A stretch of 64,000 bases of DNA from Blautia sp. (GTDB lineage Bacteria; Bacillota; Clostridia; Lachnospirales; Lachnospiraceae), in the NCBI GenBank assembly GCA_017515325.1, contig JAFWGA010000019.1, positions 62,001 through 126,000 on the forward strand. The letters are read 5' to 3'. The notes beneath the pieces are model-generated. The model was not told the DNA's origin and made no database searches. It saw only the letters and a list, made by a program, of their open reading frames with translations. The stretch's first letter is position 1; every line of letters starts with the position of its first letter. This document shows, one piece after another, positions 35,700 to 44,761 of the stretch. The position numbers were made by a program, and so were the translations under genes.

Positions 35700-36024
35700 A
35701 CGTCAAATCAAAAGATATTTATTCAAATATCTAATTCCACATTTATTTGCCTATTATTAACAGACAAAAACTGACAAAATATGTCAAAGGAGACAGATTT
35801 TTGGCTTTGCCGATTCTAAGGCCGAAGCAATAGCATCGTAATCCGAAGATCTTGCGTCAGTGTCCGAGCCTATATTCCGGAAGGAGGCGATGCCCTTGAG
35901 CTGATCATACTGTCACAATGACAGATCTGTCCACAATCAGGAAAGGTTATATGATTATACTGCAAGAATCATATAGGAATTCGTGCGCATATGAAAAAGG
36001 ACTGCATAAAAAGCAGGAAAAAAG
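35700..36024 (+). promoter_or_regulatory. Long untranslated leader of the surface-protein operon
   Basis: The leader contains several hairpins: AGATATTT/AAATATCT (35713-35732), GCTTTGCC/GGCCGAAGC (35804-35828, imperfect) and CTGTCA/TGACAG (around 35910-35924). A strong AAGGAGG at 35881-35887 is followed by a tiny frame ATG-CCC-TTG-AGC-TGA at 35890. I could not match it to a known riboswitch class; the c-di-GMP classes were considered and do not fit. Confidence 0.4.
35969..35994 (+). repeat. ATTCGTGCGCA hairpin element, copy 2
   Basis: The core ATTCGTGCGCATA lies at 35979-35991, enclosed by TCATAT (35969-35974) and ATATGA (35989-35994). It is located 30 bp before the first gene of the surface operon. 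Confidence 0.55.
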
Positions 36025-36540
36025 ATGAAGAGAAGAAGGACTGTAGTACTCCTGCTTGCCGTAATGGGATTTGCCGGGATGACATCTTCTCCTTCCAGGG
36101 CTTCGCTCATTGTTAAGGAGGATGTTGATAATCGGATTATCATTCCGGAAGTGAATATCCATATAGAGGAGGATTATGTACCACCTGTTTCACCTGATCC
36201 GGGGGACAGGTTTCGTAAATGCCCTCAGGTTGTGAACGATTCTGTTATAACCTGTTATATTCGGGCGAGGATCTTTAGCCTCCAGGGATTTTTCGGCTTT
36301 TATGGTACCGGCGATTTATGGACATATCAAGACGACGGGTGGTGGTATTATCGAAAGCCACTCTCGCCGGGAGAAGCGACCCAGCCTTTATTTGAAGAAG
36401 TCGAGATATCCAATGAGATTTTCAAGGAGAATTGGGGGAAATTGTTTCCTTTGGACATAGGGATCTATGCTGAAGCCACAGGCAATGCTGACAAAAGCCT
36501 GAAAGAGGCCTGGGACATTATGGATGGAGAAAGCATATGA
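36025..36540 (+). CDS. TasA/camelysin-like exported protein 1
   Basis: This 171-residue protein has a signal peptide (1-26, MKRRRTVVLLLAVMGFAGM...SRA-S). It continues with NRIIIPEVNIHIEEDYVPP and an Ig-like beta region with PQVVNDSVITCYIRARI, WTYQDDGWWYYRKPLSPGEA and QPLFEEVEIS. The YY...L..GE.T.PLF pattern is shared by all four small proteins and the 490-residue protein of this operon and is typical of TasA/camelysin family domains that form extracellular fibres. An AGGAAA site precedes the ATG. Its stop overlaps the next start (ATGA). Confidence 0.7.
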   Translation: MKRRRTVVLLLAVMGFAGMTSSPSRASLIVKEDVDNRIIIPEVNIHIEEDYVPPVSPDPGDRFRKCPQVVNDSVITCYIRARIFSLQGFFGFYGTGDLWTYQDDGWWYYRKPLSPGEATQPLFEEVEISNEIFKENWGKLFPLDIGIYAEATGNADKSLKEAWDIMDGESI

Positions 36541-37238
36541 AGGGTAAGATCGTATTGGCAATTGCATTGCTGAATACTGTGGCAGGCTGTATTTTGGCGG
36601 GTAAACTCGAGGAGCCTATGGTAACGATGGCCTATATGACAGACAGCTGCAGCCTGGAGAACGGTTTTTCCTTTCAGGAAATGCTCCAGCCTGCCGGTCG
36701 GCTGGAGGAAAAAAGCTGGAAGGAGGAATCGGCCCAGAATATTCTTCCCGGGGCAGTCCTGCCAAAGGATCCGGTTCTGACCAATATTTCGGAGGGAGAT
36801 ATAAATGTATTGGCTGCGCTGCGTCTGACATTTATCTATCCGGAAGACTGTCCTGATGCATCAAAAGCAGGAACCCCCTTATCAGAAGAGGATATGAACA
36901 CCGTTGTCGGTCTGTTTGATATCGATTATGAGGCAGACACCGGTTCACAGTGGAAACGGTATAGCGGTGAAACAGATCTGGACAATATTCAGCACTTCTA
37001 TTACAGCCATATTTTACAAAGACATTTTCCGTTTGACGGGGACAGTACAGTCCCGCTGTTTACGAGGCTTATTCTGTCTTCGGATACGGATTATGAAGCT
37101 TTTGAGAGGTTACAGAATGTGGGAGGATTTGACCTTCTCATAGAAGGAGCAGTATTGGCGGCAGAAGGAGAGGATGGGGAGGAGAAAGCCAGGGAAGCAG
37201 CTACGGCCGGATTCTTTCGTTTTGCATCGGAGGAATAG
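36537..37238 (+). CDS. TasA/camelysin-like exported protein 2, possible lipoprotein
   Basis: This 233-residue protein begins with a hydrophobic segment containing VAGC (Cys18), a perfect lipobox, followed by MAYMTDSCSLENGFSFQEML, which resembles the AYFTDTDTATNTFTVG region after SipW-type signal peptides. The later part has ILPGAVLPKDPVLTNISEGDINVLAALR and VPLFTRLILSSD, both TasA-family patterns. It may be a lipid-anchored fibre component or initiator, by analogy with TapA-like partners; this is inference. It overlaps the previous gene by 4 bp. Confidence 0.65.
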   Translation: MKGKIVLAIALLNTVAGCILAGKLEEPMVTMAYMTDSCSLENGFSFQEMLQPAGRLEEKSWKEESAQNILPGAVLPKDPVLTNISEGDINVLAALRLTFIYPEDCPDASKAGTPLSEEDMNTVVGLFDIDYEADTGSQWKRYSGETDLDNIQHFYYSHILQRHFPFDGDSTVPLFTRLILSSDTDYEAFERLQNVGGFDLLIEGAVLAAEGEDGEEKAREAATAGFFRFASEE

Positions 37239-37266
37239 AAATCATAGTACAGAAAGGGTAATGAGT

Positions 37267-37995
37267 ATGAAAAAAAGTTTTGTATTAGCAGCAGCGGCAC
37301 TGACCTTAACTGCATTTATTGCGGGAACCACACTATCGTATTTTACTGATACAGATGTAGCAACCAATACCTTTACCGTGGGAGATCTTGCCATTGAAGA
37401 AGTGGAAACGGACTGGAACAACTCCGAGGACGGGAAGGATCTTTATCCTGGCGCGACCCGCTACAAGAATCCGACTGTGAGGAATATCACAGATGTCGAG
37501 GGGGGAAACGAGCCGGGATATGTCCGTATGATTGTAGAGGTCTTGGATGCACAGGAGAATGCGATAACAAATCAGGAGGCATTAGATCTGATCTGGACAA
37601 CCATCAGATATGATGCGGACTATAATGGAACCGGGACAAAAAAAGCGACAAGGGCAAAGCTGGAAGAGAATCACGTGCCTGGCTACAGCCTGGCAGAGCT
37701 TGGAGGGTACGACCTATATAACAAACGGGATTTCACAGAGGCTTCCGATTATACCGGCGGAAACAAGAGGATTTTTTTGTATACGGCAAATAATGGGAAG
37801 CTGCAGGCCGGAGAAGAAGCAACCCTGTTTTCGACGATTGTAATCCCGACTGACTGGACACAGACGCAGATACAGAAGGTTGGCAACTATCAACTCAAGG
37901 TCTCGGCAGAGGCAATTCAGGCAAAGGGGTTTCATACTCAGGCGGAAGCCTTCCGTGCTCTTGATGAAGAAAAGGCTAAGGCAGGTAATTCCTGA
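37267..37995 (+). CDS. TasA-like protein with SipW-type signal peptide (putative major fibre subunit)
   Basis: This 242-residue protein has the clearest SipW-dependent signal: MKKSFVLAAAALTLTAFIAGTT, then LSYFTDTDVATNTFTVGDL. The mature domain shows the family pattern LYPGATRYKNPTVRNI, EPGYVRMIVEVLD and GEEATLFSTIVIPTDWTQ. It is likely the principal substrate of the SipW-type peptidase encoded 1.5 kb downstream and a candidate matrix or fibre protein. The ATG at 37267 is eight bases after AAAGGG; an ATG two codons earlier (37261) is possible. Confidence 0.8.
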   Translation: MKKSFVLAAAALTLTAFIAGTTLSYFTDTDVATNTFTVGDLAIEEVETDWNNSEDGKDLYPGATRYKNPTVRNITDVEGGNEPGYVRMIVEVLDAQENAITNQEALDLIWTTIRYDADYNGTGTKKATRAKLEENHVPGYSLAELGGYDLYNKRDFTEASDYTGGNKRIFLYTANNGKLQAGEEATLFSTIVIPTDWTQTQIQKVGNYQLKVSAEAIQAKGFHTQAEAFRALDEEKAKAGNS

Positions 37996-38006
37996 TCAGA
38001 TAGAAA

Positions 38007-39479
38007 GTGAATCCGCTTATGAGACAAAACAAAAAGAAAGGACATAGTCTCAGTGGACTGCTCCTCCTCCTTTTTTTTCCGGTACTGGCTGCCATTATCC
38101 CGATCCGGGCAGACTGGCATATCCAGGCTCCGGCTGATAATCGGATATCGACAGGTCTTTTCCGGACGAGGATAGAAGAGGAATATATTCGTCCGGGGAA
38201 GCTCTTGCCCTCTCAGTCCGTAAAAAAGATCGTACATGTTCGGAATTCAGGCAGTGTCGATGCTATTGTTCGCCTTAGGGTGGAAAAGTCTTTTGGGCGG
38301 ATAGACCAGGAAGGGAAATTTCAGATAACCCCATGGCTGGATCCGGAATGGATACAGATTCAATATGACGAAAGCGGAGTATGGGCATATCAGGATGATG
38401 GCTATTATTATTATACCGAGGTGCTTAAAGCTGGAGAAAGAAGCAGGGAGCCGTTGATGACTGCTTTTACCCTCAGTGCTGATGCAGCTAACAGCGTAAA
38501 GGGTCAGGAGGGACGGATCCTTATTACTTTGGAAAGTGTTCAGGCGGAGGCGGATGCAGTATCCCTCTGGAACAAGGAAAAGGAAGATCTGATAAGCGCT
38601 TATGAAGCTGCGGTAGAGGAGTCTCGAACCAGGGTATGGTTTAAGGGAGAAAAACAAGGATTTGGCTTTCACCCCAAAAGCACAGATCTTTTTGCCGGTT
38701 TTAAGAATATGTGCCCGGGAAGCGCCCGGACACAGACAATAGAGCTGAGCAATCAATCATCTGAGAAGATTGCCATTTATCTACAGGCGGAGGCTGTCAG
38801 TCAGGATCAAATGTCTGGGGAAGACAAAGAGAAACTGCAAAAGCTCCTTACCGAATATGGAAGGATACAGGTCAGGACCAGGGAGGATAACCTTTATGAA
38901 GGAGCTCCGGACGGAAATCTTCAGGGAAGAAGCGAGGAAGCCTCCTTGGGAACAAAAATATGCCTGGGAGAATGGGAAACGGATGAAACAAAGGAGTTGG
39001 TTGTCAGTCTGCATTTGTCTCCTGAAATGGATAATTCCTTTATGGCTTTGTCAGGAAAAATCCGTTGGATATTTTCAGCAGAAGGCAGGGAGCCTTATTC
39101 TGAGACTATTTTAACCCCCTCTCCGCTTCCACTCCAAACGGCAACGCCATCTCCTGTGCCTGGTTCATCCACAACAGGAATACCGTCGCCCACACCACAT
39201 CCATCCCAAACGGCAACACCTTCTCCTGTGCCTGGTTCTACTGGAACAGGAATACCAACGAGCACACAGATTCCGCCTTTGAACTCATATCGGACCGCAA
39301 CACTTTCGCCGAAACCATTGGGGACAGAAAAACGGATGCCTACTCCATCGATAATCCGGACAGAGTATCCGGATACTTCGGATCCCTTCGACGCTGAAGG
39401 GTTTTTCCTGGTATTTCTGTTGGCAGGGTTAATCATGATGTGGGCTTTCGGAAAAATGATGCGGCAAAGGGAGATTTGA
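38007..39479 (+). CDS. Membrane-anchored two-domain TasA-like surface protein
   Basis: This 490-residue protein has a signal peptide (about 12-37), a first TasA-like domain (40-175; SVKKIVHVRNSGSVDAIVRLRV, VWAYQDDGYYYYTEVLKAGE), a second related domain (225-360; ARTQTIELSNQSSEKIAIYL), a Pro/Thr/Ser-rich stalk (365-455) with a 24-residue tandem repeat, and a C-terminal membrane segment (about 462-482) with a basic tail KMMRQREI. The layout suggests a stalked protein fixed in the membrane and reaching across the wall, a possible anchor for the fibre. GTG at 38007 or ATG at 38019 may be the start; neither has a strong ribosome site. Confidence 0.75.
   Translation: MNPLMRQNKKKGHSLSGLLLLLFFPVLAAIIPIRADWHIQAPADNRISTGLFRTRIEEEYIRPGKLLPSQSVKKIVHVRNSGSVDAIVRLRVEKSFGRIDQEGKFQITPWLDPEWIQIQYDESGVWAYQDDGYYYYTEVLKAGERSREPLMTAFTLSADAANSVKGQEGRILITLESVQAEADAVSLWNKEKEDLISAYEAAVEESRTRVWFKGEKQGFGFHPKSTDLFAGFKNMCPGSARTQTIELSNQSSEKIAIYLQAEAVSQDQMSGEDKEKLQKLLTEYGRIQVRTREDNLYEGAPDGNLQGRSEEASLGTKICLGEWETDETKELVVSLHLSPEMDNSFMALSGKIRWIFSAEGREPYSETILTPSPLPLQTATPSPVPGSSTTGIPSPTPHPSQTATPSPVPGSTGTGIPTSTQIPPLNSYRTATLSPKPLGTEKRMPTPSIIRTEYPDTSDPFDAEGFFLVFLLAGLIMMWAFGKMMRQREI
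39134..39277 (+). repeat. 72-bp tandem repeat, two copies
   Basis: Two units starting at CCAAACGGCAAC (39134 and 39206) encode QTATPSPVPGS..TGIP.. repeats in the Pro/Thr/Ser stalk. The period of 72 bp keeps the reading frame, so copy-number change would alter stalk length. Confidence 0.85.
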
Positions 39480-39480
39480 C

Positions 39481-39993
39481 ATGAAAAAGCTTGGAGCATC
39501 ATTTGTCAAAGCGGGTTCCATTCTGTATCTAACCTTGGCCTGTGCCATTGTACTGCCTGGTTTTTGGGGATTGCATTGCTACACAGTCACCTCCGGCAGT
39601 ATGGAACCTTCTATTCCTATTGGTTCTGCTGTTTATGTGAAAGCCTGCAGCTTCGAAAGAATTAAGGTGGGACAGGTTGTCACCTTTACCCTGGCTGGCT
39701 CCGCTCTCACGGTAACACATAGAGTGGTTTCTGTGGATCAACACAAGCGCTGTCTACGGACTCAGGGAGATGCCAACGAAGAGATGGATGCGTTTTGGGT
39801 GGATGAGAGCATGCTGGTGGGGGTTGTCATGCTGACGGTGAAGGGATTTGGACGGCTTCTGCTCTTTTTGGGTACGGTGAAGGGGAGGGTCAGTGCTTGT
39901 CTGACCGGACTATTCTTATTCGCTACTGCCGAATGGGAGGAAAATGCAGAACATGGGGAGGGAAAAAGCATTGTCAGAAAAAGAAACAGATAG
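39481..39993 (+). CDS. sipW: SipW-type signal peptidase I
   Basis: This is a membrane signal peptidase of the archaeal/ER-like class (170 residues). The nucleophile Ser is in TSGSMEPSIPIG, and the general base region VTHRVVS has His where bacterial LepB has Lys. QGDANEEMDAFWV carries the conserved acidic residues. Membrane segments lie near residues 12-32 and 122-145. Enzymes of this class process TasA-type proteins in Bacillus. Its place inside the operon supports dedicated processing of the TasA-like products. It begins one base after the preceding stop; the following gene overlaps it by 50 bp. Confidence 0.9.
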   Translation: MKKLGASFVKAGSILYLTLACAIVLPGFWGLHCYTVTSGSMEPSIPIGSAVYVKACSFERIKVGQVVTFTLAGSALTVTHRVVSVDQHKRCLRTQGDANEEMDAFWVDESMLVGVVMLTVKGFGRLLLFLGTVKGRVSACLTGLFLFATAEWEENAEHGEGKSIVRKRNR

Positions 39994-40618
39994 GGGGCAG
40001 AAAAAACGGTGGAATGTTTGCCAGATAGGGAAGGTACTTTTGTCTGTCATGATTTTTACCACGATTTTGTCCGGAAAGGTAAGGGGCGAAGCTCTTGCAT
40101 CTGTGGCAACAAACAGTATCATCAACCATATCCGTCCGGGAAACATTTGTATATCCCTGACAGAAGAGCATTTTCTCCCGGATACTCCTGCCGAGCCTGG
40201 TGCCGGCATAGCAAAGGATCCTGCTGTCATCAATACCGGGCTTAATCCAGTCAGAGTATTTCTGGAAATTGCGATCCCCATGAGAGAGTTTCAGACATCT
40301 ATAGAAGGCGGGAAAACAGAAAAGAGGATGCACGAAATGTTTTCTTTTACTGCGGATGCCTCATGGAGACTGTTAGGTGCCAGAGAGTCTCAGGGGAGAA
40401 TGCTGTATGTTTATGTTTATCATCAGCTGTTGGATCCCTCTGGGAAAACACGTCCCCTTTTTGAAGAAGTCAAAACCGCCAGTTTCCTGGAAGGAGATCT
40501 TCTTGCCTCGGAGGTACTCCACATCGGTGCCAGAGCCTATGCCATACAGGCCGATGCCGGTGAAACGGATGAGGAAGCTTTGGCAATGATTCTGCAGCAG
40601 GAGAGGGGGCAAGGATGA
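39944..40618 (+). CDS. TasA/camelysin-like exported protein 3
   Basis: This 224-residue protein has a charged N-terminus (about 26 residues), a hydrophobic segment (29-44, KVLLSVMIFTTILSG) and a TasA-like domain with IAKDPAVINTGLNPVRVFLEIAIP, YVYVYHQLLDPSGKTRPLFEEV. The frame overlaps sipW by 50 bp and uses GGGAGG at 39935 as ribosome site, so the two are coupled. The stop overlaps the next start (ATGA). The exact role is unknown; an accessory fibre subunit is plausible. Confidence 0.65.
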   Translation: MQNMGREKALSEKETDRGQKKRWNVCQIGKVLLSVMIFTTILSGKVRGEALASVATNSIINHIRPGNICISLTEEHFLPDTPAEPGAGIAKDPAVINTGLNPVRVFLEIAIPMREFQTSIEGGKTEKRMHEMFSFTADASWRLLGARESQGRMLYVYVYHQLLDPSGKTRPLFEEVKTASFLEGDLLASEVLHIGARAYAIQADAGETDEEALAMILQQERGQG

Positions 40619-43600
40619 GGAAGAACAAGATCAGGAAAAGAAGGTTGAAAGGCGTCCATAAAAAAGTGGCGCAGCTTACATTGGCAGTAGTGCTCTGCTT
40701 CGGCAAAATCGCTTTTTCCGCAGGTGAAGAGGAAACAGATGTTTTTGTCTGCGGAAGCTGGCCGGATTCATACAGCGTCGAGATCGCGGAGGATGCTCTC
40801 TCCCCTTGCCAGGATGCGGAGGAGGCTCCCCCTCCGGGGGATGGTATATTGGAGGAAGCGCCTGTTTCCCTGTATGATATAGGGGGAGAAGAGCCCTTTA
40901 CAGTCTTTGACGCTGGGAAAGAAGAGGAGGAGAAGGAAGCAGCCCCGGTTTATGATGACGGGAAGGAAGAAGAGCCGCTTCCCGGTGATGGCTTCGCGGA
41001 GAAGCAAGAAGATATTTTTGTCGGTGGAGAAGACAATGCGCTGCAGCCTGTCCGGAAAAATGAAGAAATACCCGTGTCTGCCGATGATGAATTGTTTACC
41101 GCCGGCGATGAAGAGCTATTTCTGGCAGGGGAGCCGGCAGAGGAAGGTAAGGATCCCCCTCAGCTCTTTCAGGTTGGCGGGGCTTCGGATTCCTGGACAG
41201 TCAGCCTTGTCTATTATGATTCTGCCGTTGGCGGTGGGAACCGTGTGGTATATCCCTCCACTCCGGTTACCTGGACTGCCGTTTCCTCCCTGGAGCAGCG
41301 GGTGATCACCTTTCAGATCAATTATAAAAACAACAATTCTTCGGTCGATTATTCCCCGGGAAGTGTTGTCATGAGAGTCCCGGATCTGGCCACCTACTTT
41401 TCCGGTACCCGGTCTGTTGGCAGTATGCAGGCCTTGGTGTCTGCTGATGCCATGGACAGCTCAGTAAAAGTGCATGACTGGTCTTACCGGCGCAGAACAG
41501 ATCCGAATACCGGGTATGCCGAATTTGAGCTGACCAATAATTTCAGGATCGAAGCAGGGACAAATTTCGAGGGAAGTGTCCAGCTTTCCTGGACACTATA
41601 CCCTATTTACGGAGAACCCTTTCATCAGTTTTCTTTGTCTGCCAGCATTCTGGATCAATTCTATACGGATGCCATTCAGTTCCGATATTCCTCAACAGAA
41701 AAGAAATATGATATGAGCAAAGAAGCAGTCAGGCTTATGGTAAGAGACGGCCTTCCCTCAGGGGATTATATCTGGGTAAAATATCGGTTTTCCGCAAGAG
41801 CCGACACTGATTCTGAGGGGGTACGGTTTGCAGATCCTCATTCTATGTATTTTCTTGATACGCTTCCTATGGATGTTCTGGTGTTGGATGAAAGAATGAA
41901 TCCTGTCTCTCCGGAAGAAGGCTCCGGCGGAACATACCGGTTTTTTCCCACGCAAAGCGCATTACCCGAATACTATTCCATACAGCTTGTGACAGGAGAA
42001 TGCTATGTAGGCTATCCTCCAGAGCTGTATCAGGACAGAAGCTTTACCAATACGGCAAAGCTCTACGGGGGGTATTATGTAACGGATGCCTGCCATGGAG
42101 ATCATGATACGGTAAAGCTTCTGGCTCAGGCCTCCTGCACGATTGCAGTTGCAGACTTTGCCTTTACCTATGACGGAGAGCTTTACAGTTTGAGCAAAAG
42201 CGGAGTGAATTACGCCGTAAACAGTTCCCTGATCCGGGACAGGGATGATCTTGTGCCCTTTATTTTTGGAGCAAGCGCCCAGTATACCGGAACTCCGTTT
42301 ACCATCAGGATTGGAGATGACCTGGCTGGCATTTTGTATGAAAACGGCGATTTTCATCTTTTCCAGTCGGGGGAAGCCTGGTTTGACAGCATTACGCTGC
42401 CCCGATTTAAAAATCTGAACGGGGCATATCTGCCCACAGATCGCTATCGCTATTGCCTTTATGTAAAAGAATATGGGCAGGAGGAATATTCTCTCTTTCT
42501 TTCTTATACGGATAATGGCAAAAAAACGATTACCTTTCCGGAGAGCAGCCATGTGACAGCCTGGTATCTTGAGTTGGAAAACCTGACGGAATCCCTTTCC
42601 GTTGCCGGGATCAAGGATAAAAATGACCGGATCCTGGTAAATATGAGGGTTCATGATGAGAATGTGACAGATACGGGGAGCATCTACAATTTCGGCTATA
42701 TGCAGGTCTATATGGATTCTGTAGAACAGATTGAGGCAGGCCTGGCGAACTATGACAATGAACTGACCAGGGAAATGATCGCCTCCTTCGACAGACAGAC
42801 CTATGGAAAATATCAGTTCAGAGCCTGGGCCTGCAATTCCTTCTATCCTGAGATCAATGGATTGAATATAGGAAAAGTAATGTTCTCGGTTTCAAAGGAT
42901 GAATCAAACGAACGCTTTATTTTCCCTAATACAATCAATATCAATGTATCTCGTCGGCAGGTCAATTCTTTTAATACCGTTTTTCGAGGCTTTGAGATAT
43001 ATGATCTTCTTCCGCTGGGGATGGAACCTTCAGGAAGATGGGAAGCAGATGATATTGTATTCAAAATGATCAATTGGCAGAATACCAAGGTGATCCAAAA
43101 GAGTAATGGGGAAATCTTTCCGACCCAGAGGGATTTTCTCACCTATATCAAAAACCATACAAAGCTGGAGAAAGTAGCCAACTGGAGAGGAAGCGGGAGA
43201 ACCTGGCTGAGAATCACCGTGGATCTTTCTGACGAACCGTTGGATCTGTCCGGATTGAGAAGGTTGAAATCAGAGGTAAATAATTCCTGGTGGCAGTCCT
43301 TTACCATATTTAGAATAGATTTTAATACCGAAATTTCTTTTGACGCCTTTCTGGAATACGGCAAGGTTTGGAAAAACAGGGCATATGCCAGAGCCTTGGG
43401 GGAGTCTTTGACAGAGCACAAACCCTGGAGGTTTGAGCAGAGCTACTATGTACGTGATTCGGGCTTGTATGATGCGGAGGAAATGGATATCGACGGAAAC
43501 GGAGACTGCACTGAGTGGTTGTCCAGTTCTGCAGACAGTATCTCGATCTCAGATGTAGTGGCAACCCATCAGGATGTAACCAAATTCGTACAGACAGACC

Positions 43601-44574
43601 ATGACAGCTTTACCAGGGAGACTGCCTTGGCCAGCTGTGAATCCGAATATACCTATAAGCTTAGGGTCAGAACCGGAAACGATGAGGTGACAAACCTGGT
43701 GATTTATGACCTTCTGGAAACGGCATATGGGGATAACCTTCATTGGCAGGGGATCTTTGTGGGAACAGATACCTCTTATGCGGCACAAAAGGGCTGGAGG
43801 ATTCAGATCTTCTTCTCTGAGAATCCGGCTCCGCAAAGGCTGGGTGAGGATGATAGCTGGCAGCCGCTGTCTTCCGAAATTCCTCCGGAAAGGGTGAAAG
43901 CCCTTGCCTTCCGTTTCCTGAATGCGCAAGGAGCTCCCGCTGTTTTGCCTGCCAATACCATGACTTATGTGCTGATCACGATGAGGGCGCCGTTGGCTTC
44001 GGCCAGCGCCGGACTGGCATACAACAGCTGCTTCACCGAATGGAACGCCCTGGATCCGTTCGGTCAACTGGTATATGATATCACCGGGATCAATTCAAAT
44101 ACCGTCAGGGTCACCACAGGAAATGAAATAGATCCCAACAGAATGGCCATGATCACCCTGAAAAAAAGGATTTTTGAGAACGAAGTCGTCTGGGCTCATG
44201 GTAATCCTACCTTCACCTTCAGGATAACAAGACGGGAGGATCAGGACTCCGTATTGAGCTTTTATAAAACAATTATCTTTTCCGGGGAGGATATTGCCCA
44301 GAATGGCATTTTGGCAAAAGAGATCAGCTTTCAGGTTCCTCCCGGCTGTTATCAGGTAGAAGAGGAACCTGTCATGCGCTACCGCCTGAAAGAAATCCAG
44401 GATGTGGAAAACGGAACCGTCCAGAATAAAACCGTCTGTTTCTGTTTGGGATATGTTGATGGAGTGCTGTATCCTTATCAGGGAGCAGCCGCCTTTGTCA
44501 ATGAAAAAGAATCCTACCATGGTTTGTCCGATTGCTGCTATGTTCTCAATCAGGTGTCCGGTCAGTCTTCCTGA
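40615..44574 (+). CDS. 1319-residue secreted surface protein of unknown function
   Basis: I do not recognise a full-length family. A strongly basic N-terminus (RKNKIRKRRLKGVHKK) and hydrophobic core form a long signal peptide to about residue 36. Residues about 40-185 are extremely acidic and loosely repeated (GDG..EE, YD.G.EE, FDAGKEEE). The centre is a long beta-rich region with many Tyr, Asn and Ser residues. The C-terminal 130 residues (MITLKKRIFENEVVWAHGNPTFTF, VPPGCYQVEEEPVMRY) look like a Cna-B/SpaA-like pilin domain. There is no LPXTG motif or C-terminal membrane segment. It is the last gene of the TasA-like operon, coupled by ATGA overlap, and may be its adhesin or tip protein; this is inference. 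Confidence 0.7.
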   Translation: MRKNKIRKRRLKGVHKKVAQLTLAVVLCFGKIAFSAGEEETDVFVCGSWPDSYSVEIAEDALSPCQDAEEAPPPGDGILEEAPVSLYDIGGEEPFTVFDAGKEEEEKEAAPVYDDGKEEEPLPGDGFAEKQEDIFVGGEDNALQPVRKNEEIPVSADDELFTAGDEELFLAGEPAEEGKDPPQLFQVGGASDSWTVSLVYYDSAVGGGNRVVYPSTPVTWTAVSSLEQRVITFQINYKNNNSSVDYSPGSVVMRVPDLATYFSGTRSVGSMQALVSADAMDSSVKVHDWSYRRRTDPNTGYAEFELTNNFRIEAGTNFEGSVQLSWTLYPIYGEPFHQFSLSASILDQFYTDAIQFRYSSTEKKYDMSKEAVRLMVRDGLPSGDYIWVKYRFSARADTDSEGVRFADPHSMYFLDTLPMDVLVLDERMNPVSPEEGSGGTYRFFPTQSALPEYYSIQLVTGECYVGYPPELYQDRSFTNTAKLYGGYYVTDACHGDHDTVKLLAQASCTIAVADFAFTYDGELYSLSKSGVNYAVNSSLIRDRDDLVPFIFGASAQYTGTPFTIRIGDDLAGILYENGDFHLFQSGEAWFDSITLPRFKNLNGAYLPTDRYRYCLYVKEYGQEEYSLFLSYTDNGKKTITFPESSHVTAWYLELENLTESLSVAGIKDKNDRILVNMRVHDENVTDTGSIYNFGYMQVYMDSVEQIEAGLANYDNELTREMIASFDRQTYGKYQFRAWACNSFYPEINGLNIGKVMFSVSKDESNERFIFPNTININVSRRQVNSFNTVFRGFEIYDLLPLGMEPSGRWEADDIVFKMINWQNTKVIQKSNGEIFPTQRDFLTYIKNHTKLEKVANWRGSGRTWLRITVDLSDEPLDLSGLRRLKSEVNNSWWQSFTIFRIDFNTEISFDAFLEYGKVWKNRAYARALGESLTEHKPWRFEQSYYVRDSGLYDAEEMDIDGNGDCTEWLSSSADSISISDVVATHQDVTKFVQTDHDSFTRETALASCESEYTYKLRVRTGNDEVTNLVIYDLLETAYGDNLHWQGIFVGTDTSYAAQKGWRIQIFFSENPAPQRLGEDDSWQPLSSEIPPERVKALAFRFLNAQGAPAVLPANTMTYVLITMRAPLASASAGLAYNSCFTEWNALDPFGQLVYDITGINSNTVRVTTGNEIDPNRMAMITLKKRIFENEVVWAHGNPTFTFRITRREDQDSVLSFYKTIIFSGEDIAQNGILAKEISFQVPPGCYQVEEEPVMRYRLKEIQDVENGTVQNKTVCFCLGYVDGVLYPYQGAAAFVNEKESYHGLSDCCYVLNQVSGQSS

Positions 44575-44666
44575 CAGATCAAAGCAGTGATCCCAGCCCT
44601 TTACAGCGGTTCAGTCATGGATTTCTTTCCGGCTATCCCCCCTTCCTATTCCCTTTATCAACCATC

Positions 44667-44686
44667 CGTAGATTCGTGCGCATACG
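44667..44686 (+). repeat. ATTCGTGCGCA hairpin element, copy 3
   Basis: CGTA and TACG flank the loop carrying the core ATTCGTGCGCATA (44672-44684). It is about 95 bp downstream of the surface operon. Confidence 0.5.
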
Positions 44687-44761
44687 ATACAAGCAGCTGT
44701 AGCCCCTGCATAGTAACAGAGATTCTTTGAAAATCCTGTGAAAAATTACACAGCCGTTGGA

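Noticed and set aside
35700-36024. c-di-GMP riboswitch in the leader of the surface operon
   Set aside because: A GGDEF gene in the window made this attractive, but neither the GEMM-I nor the GEMM-II conserved core can be found.
39134-39277. CRISPR-like repeats
   Set aside because: The two 72-bp units are in frame within a gene and encode a Pro/Thr/Ser stalk; there are no spacers.
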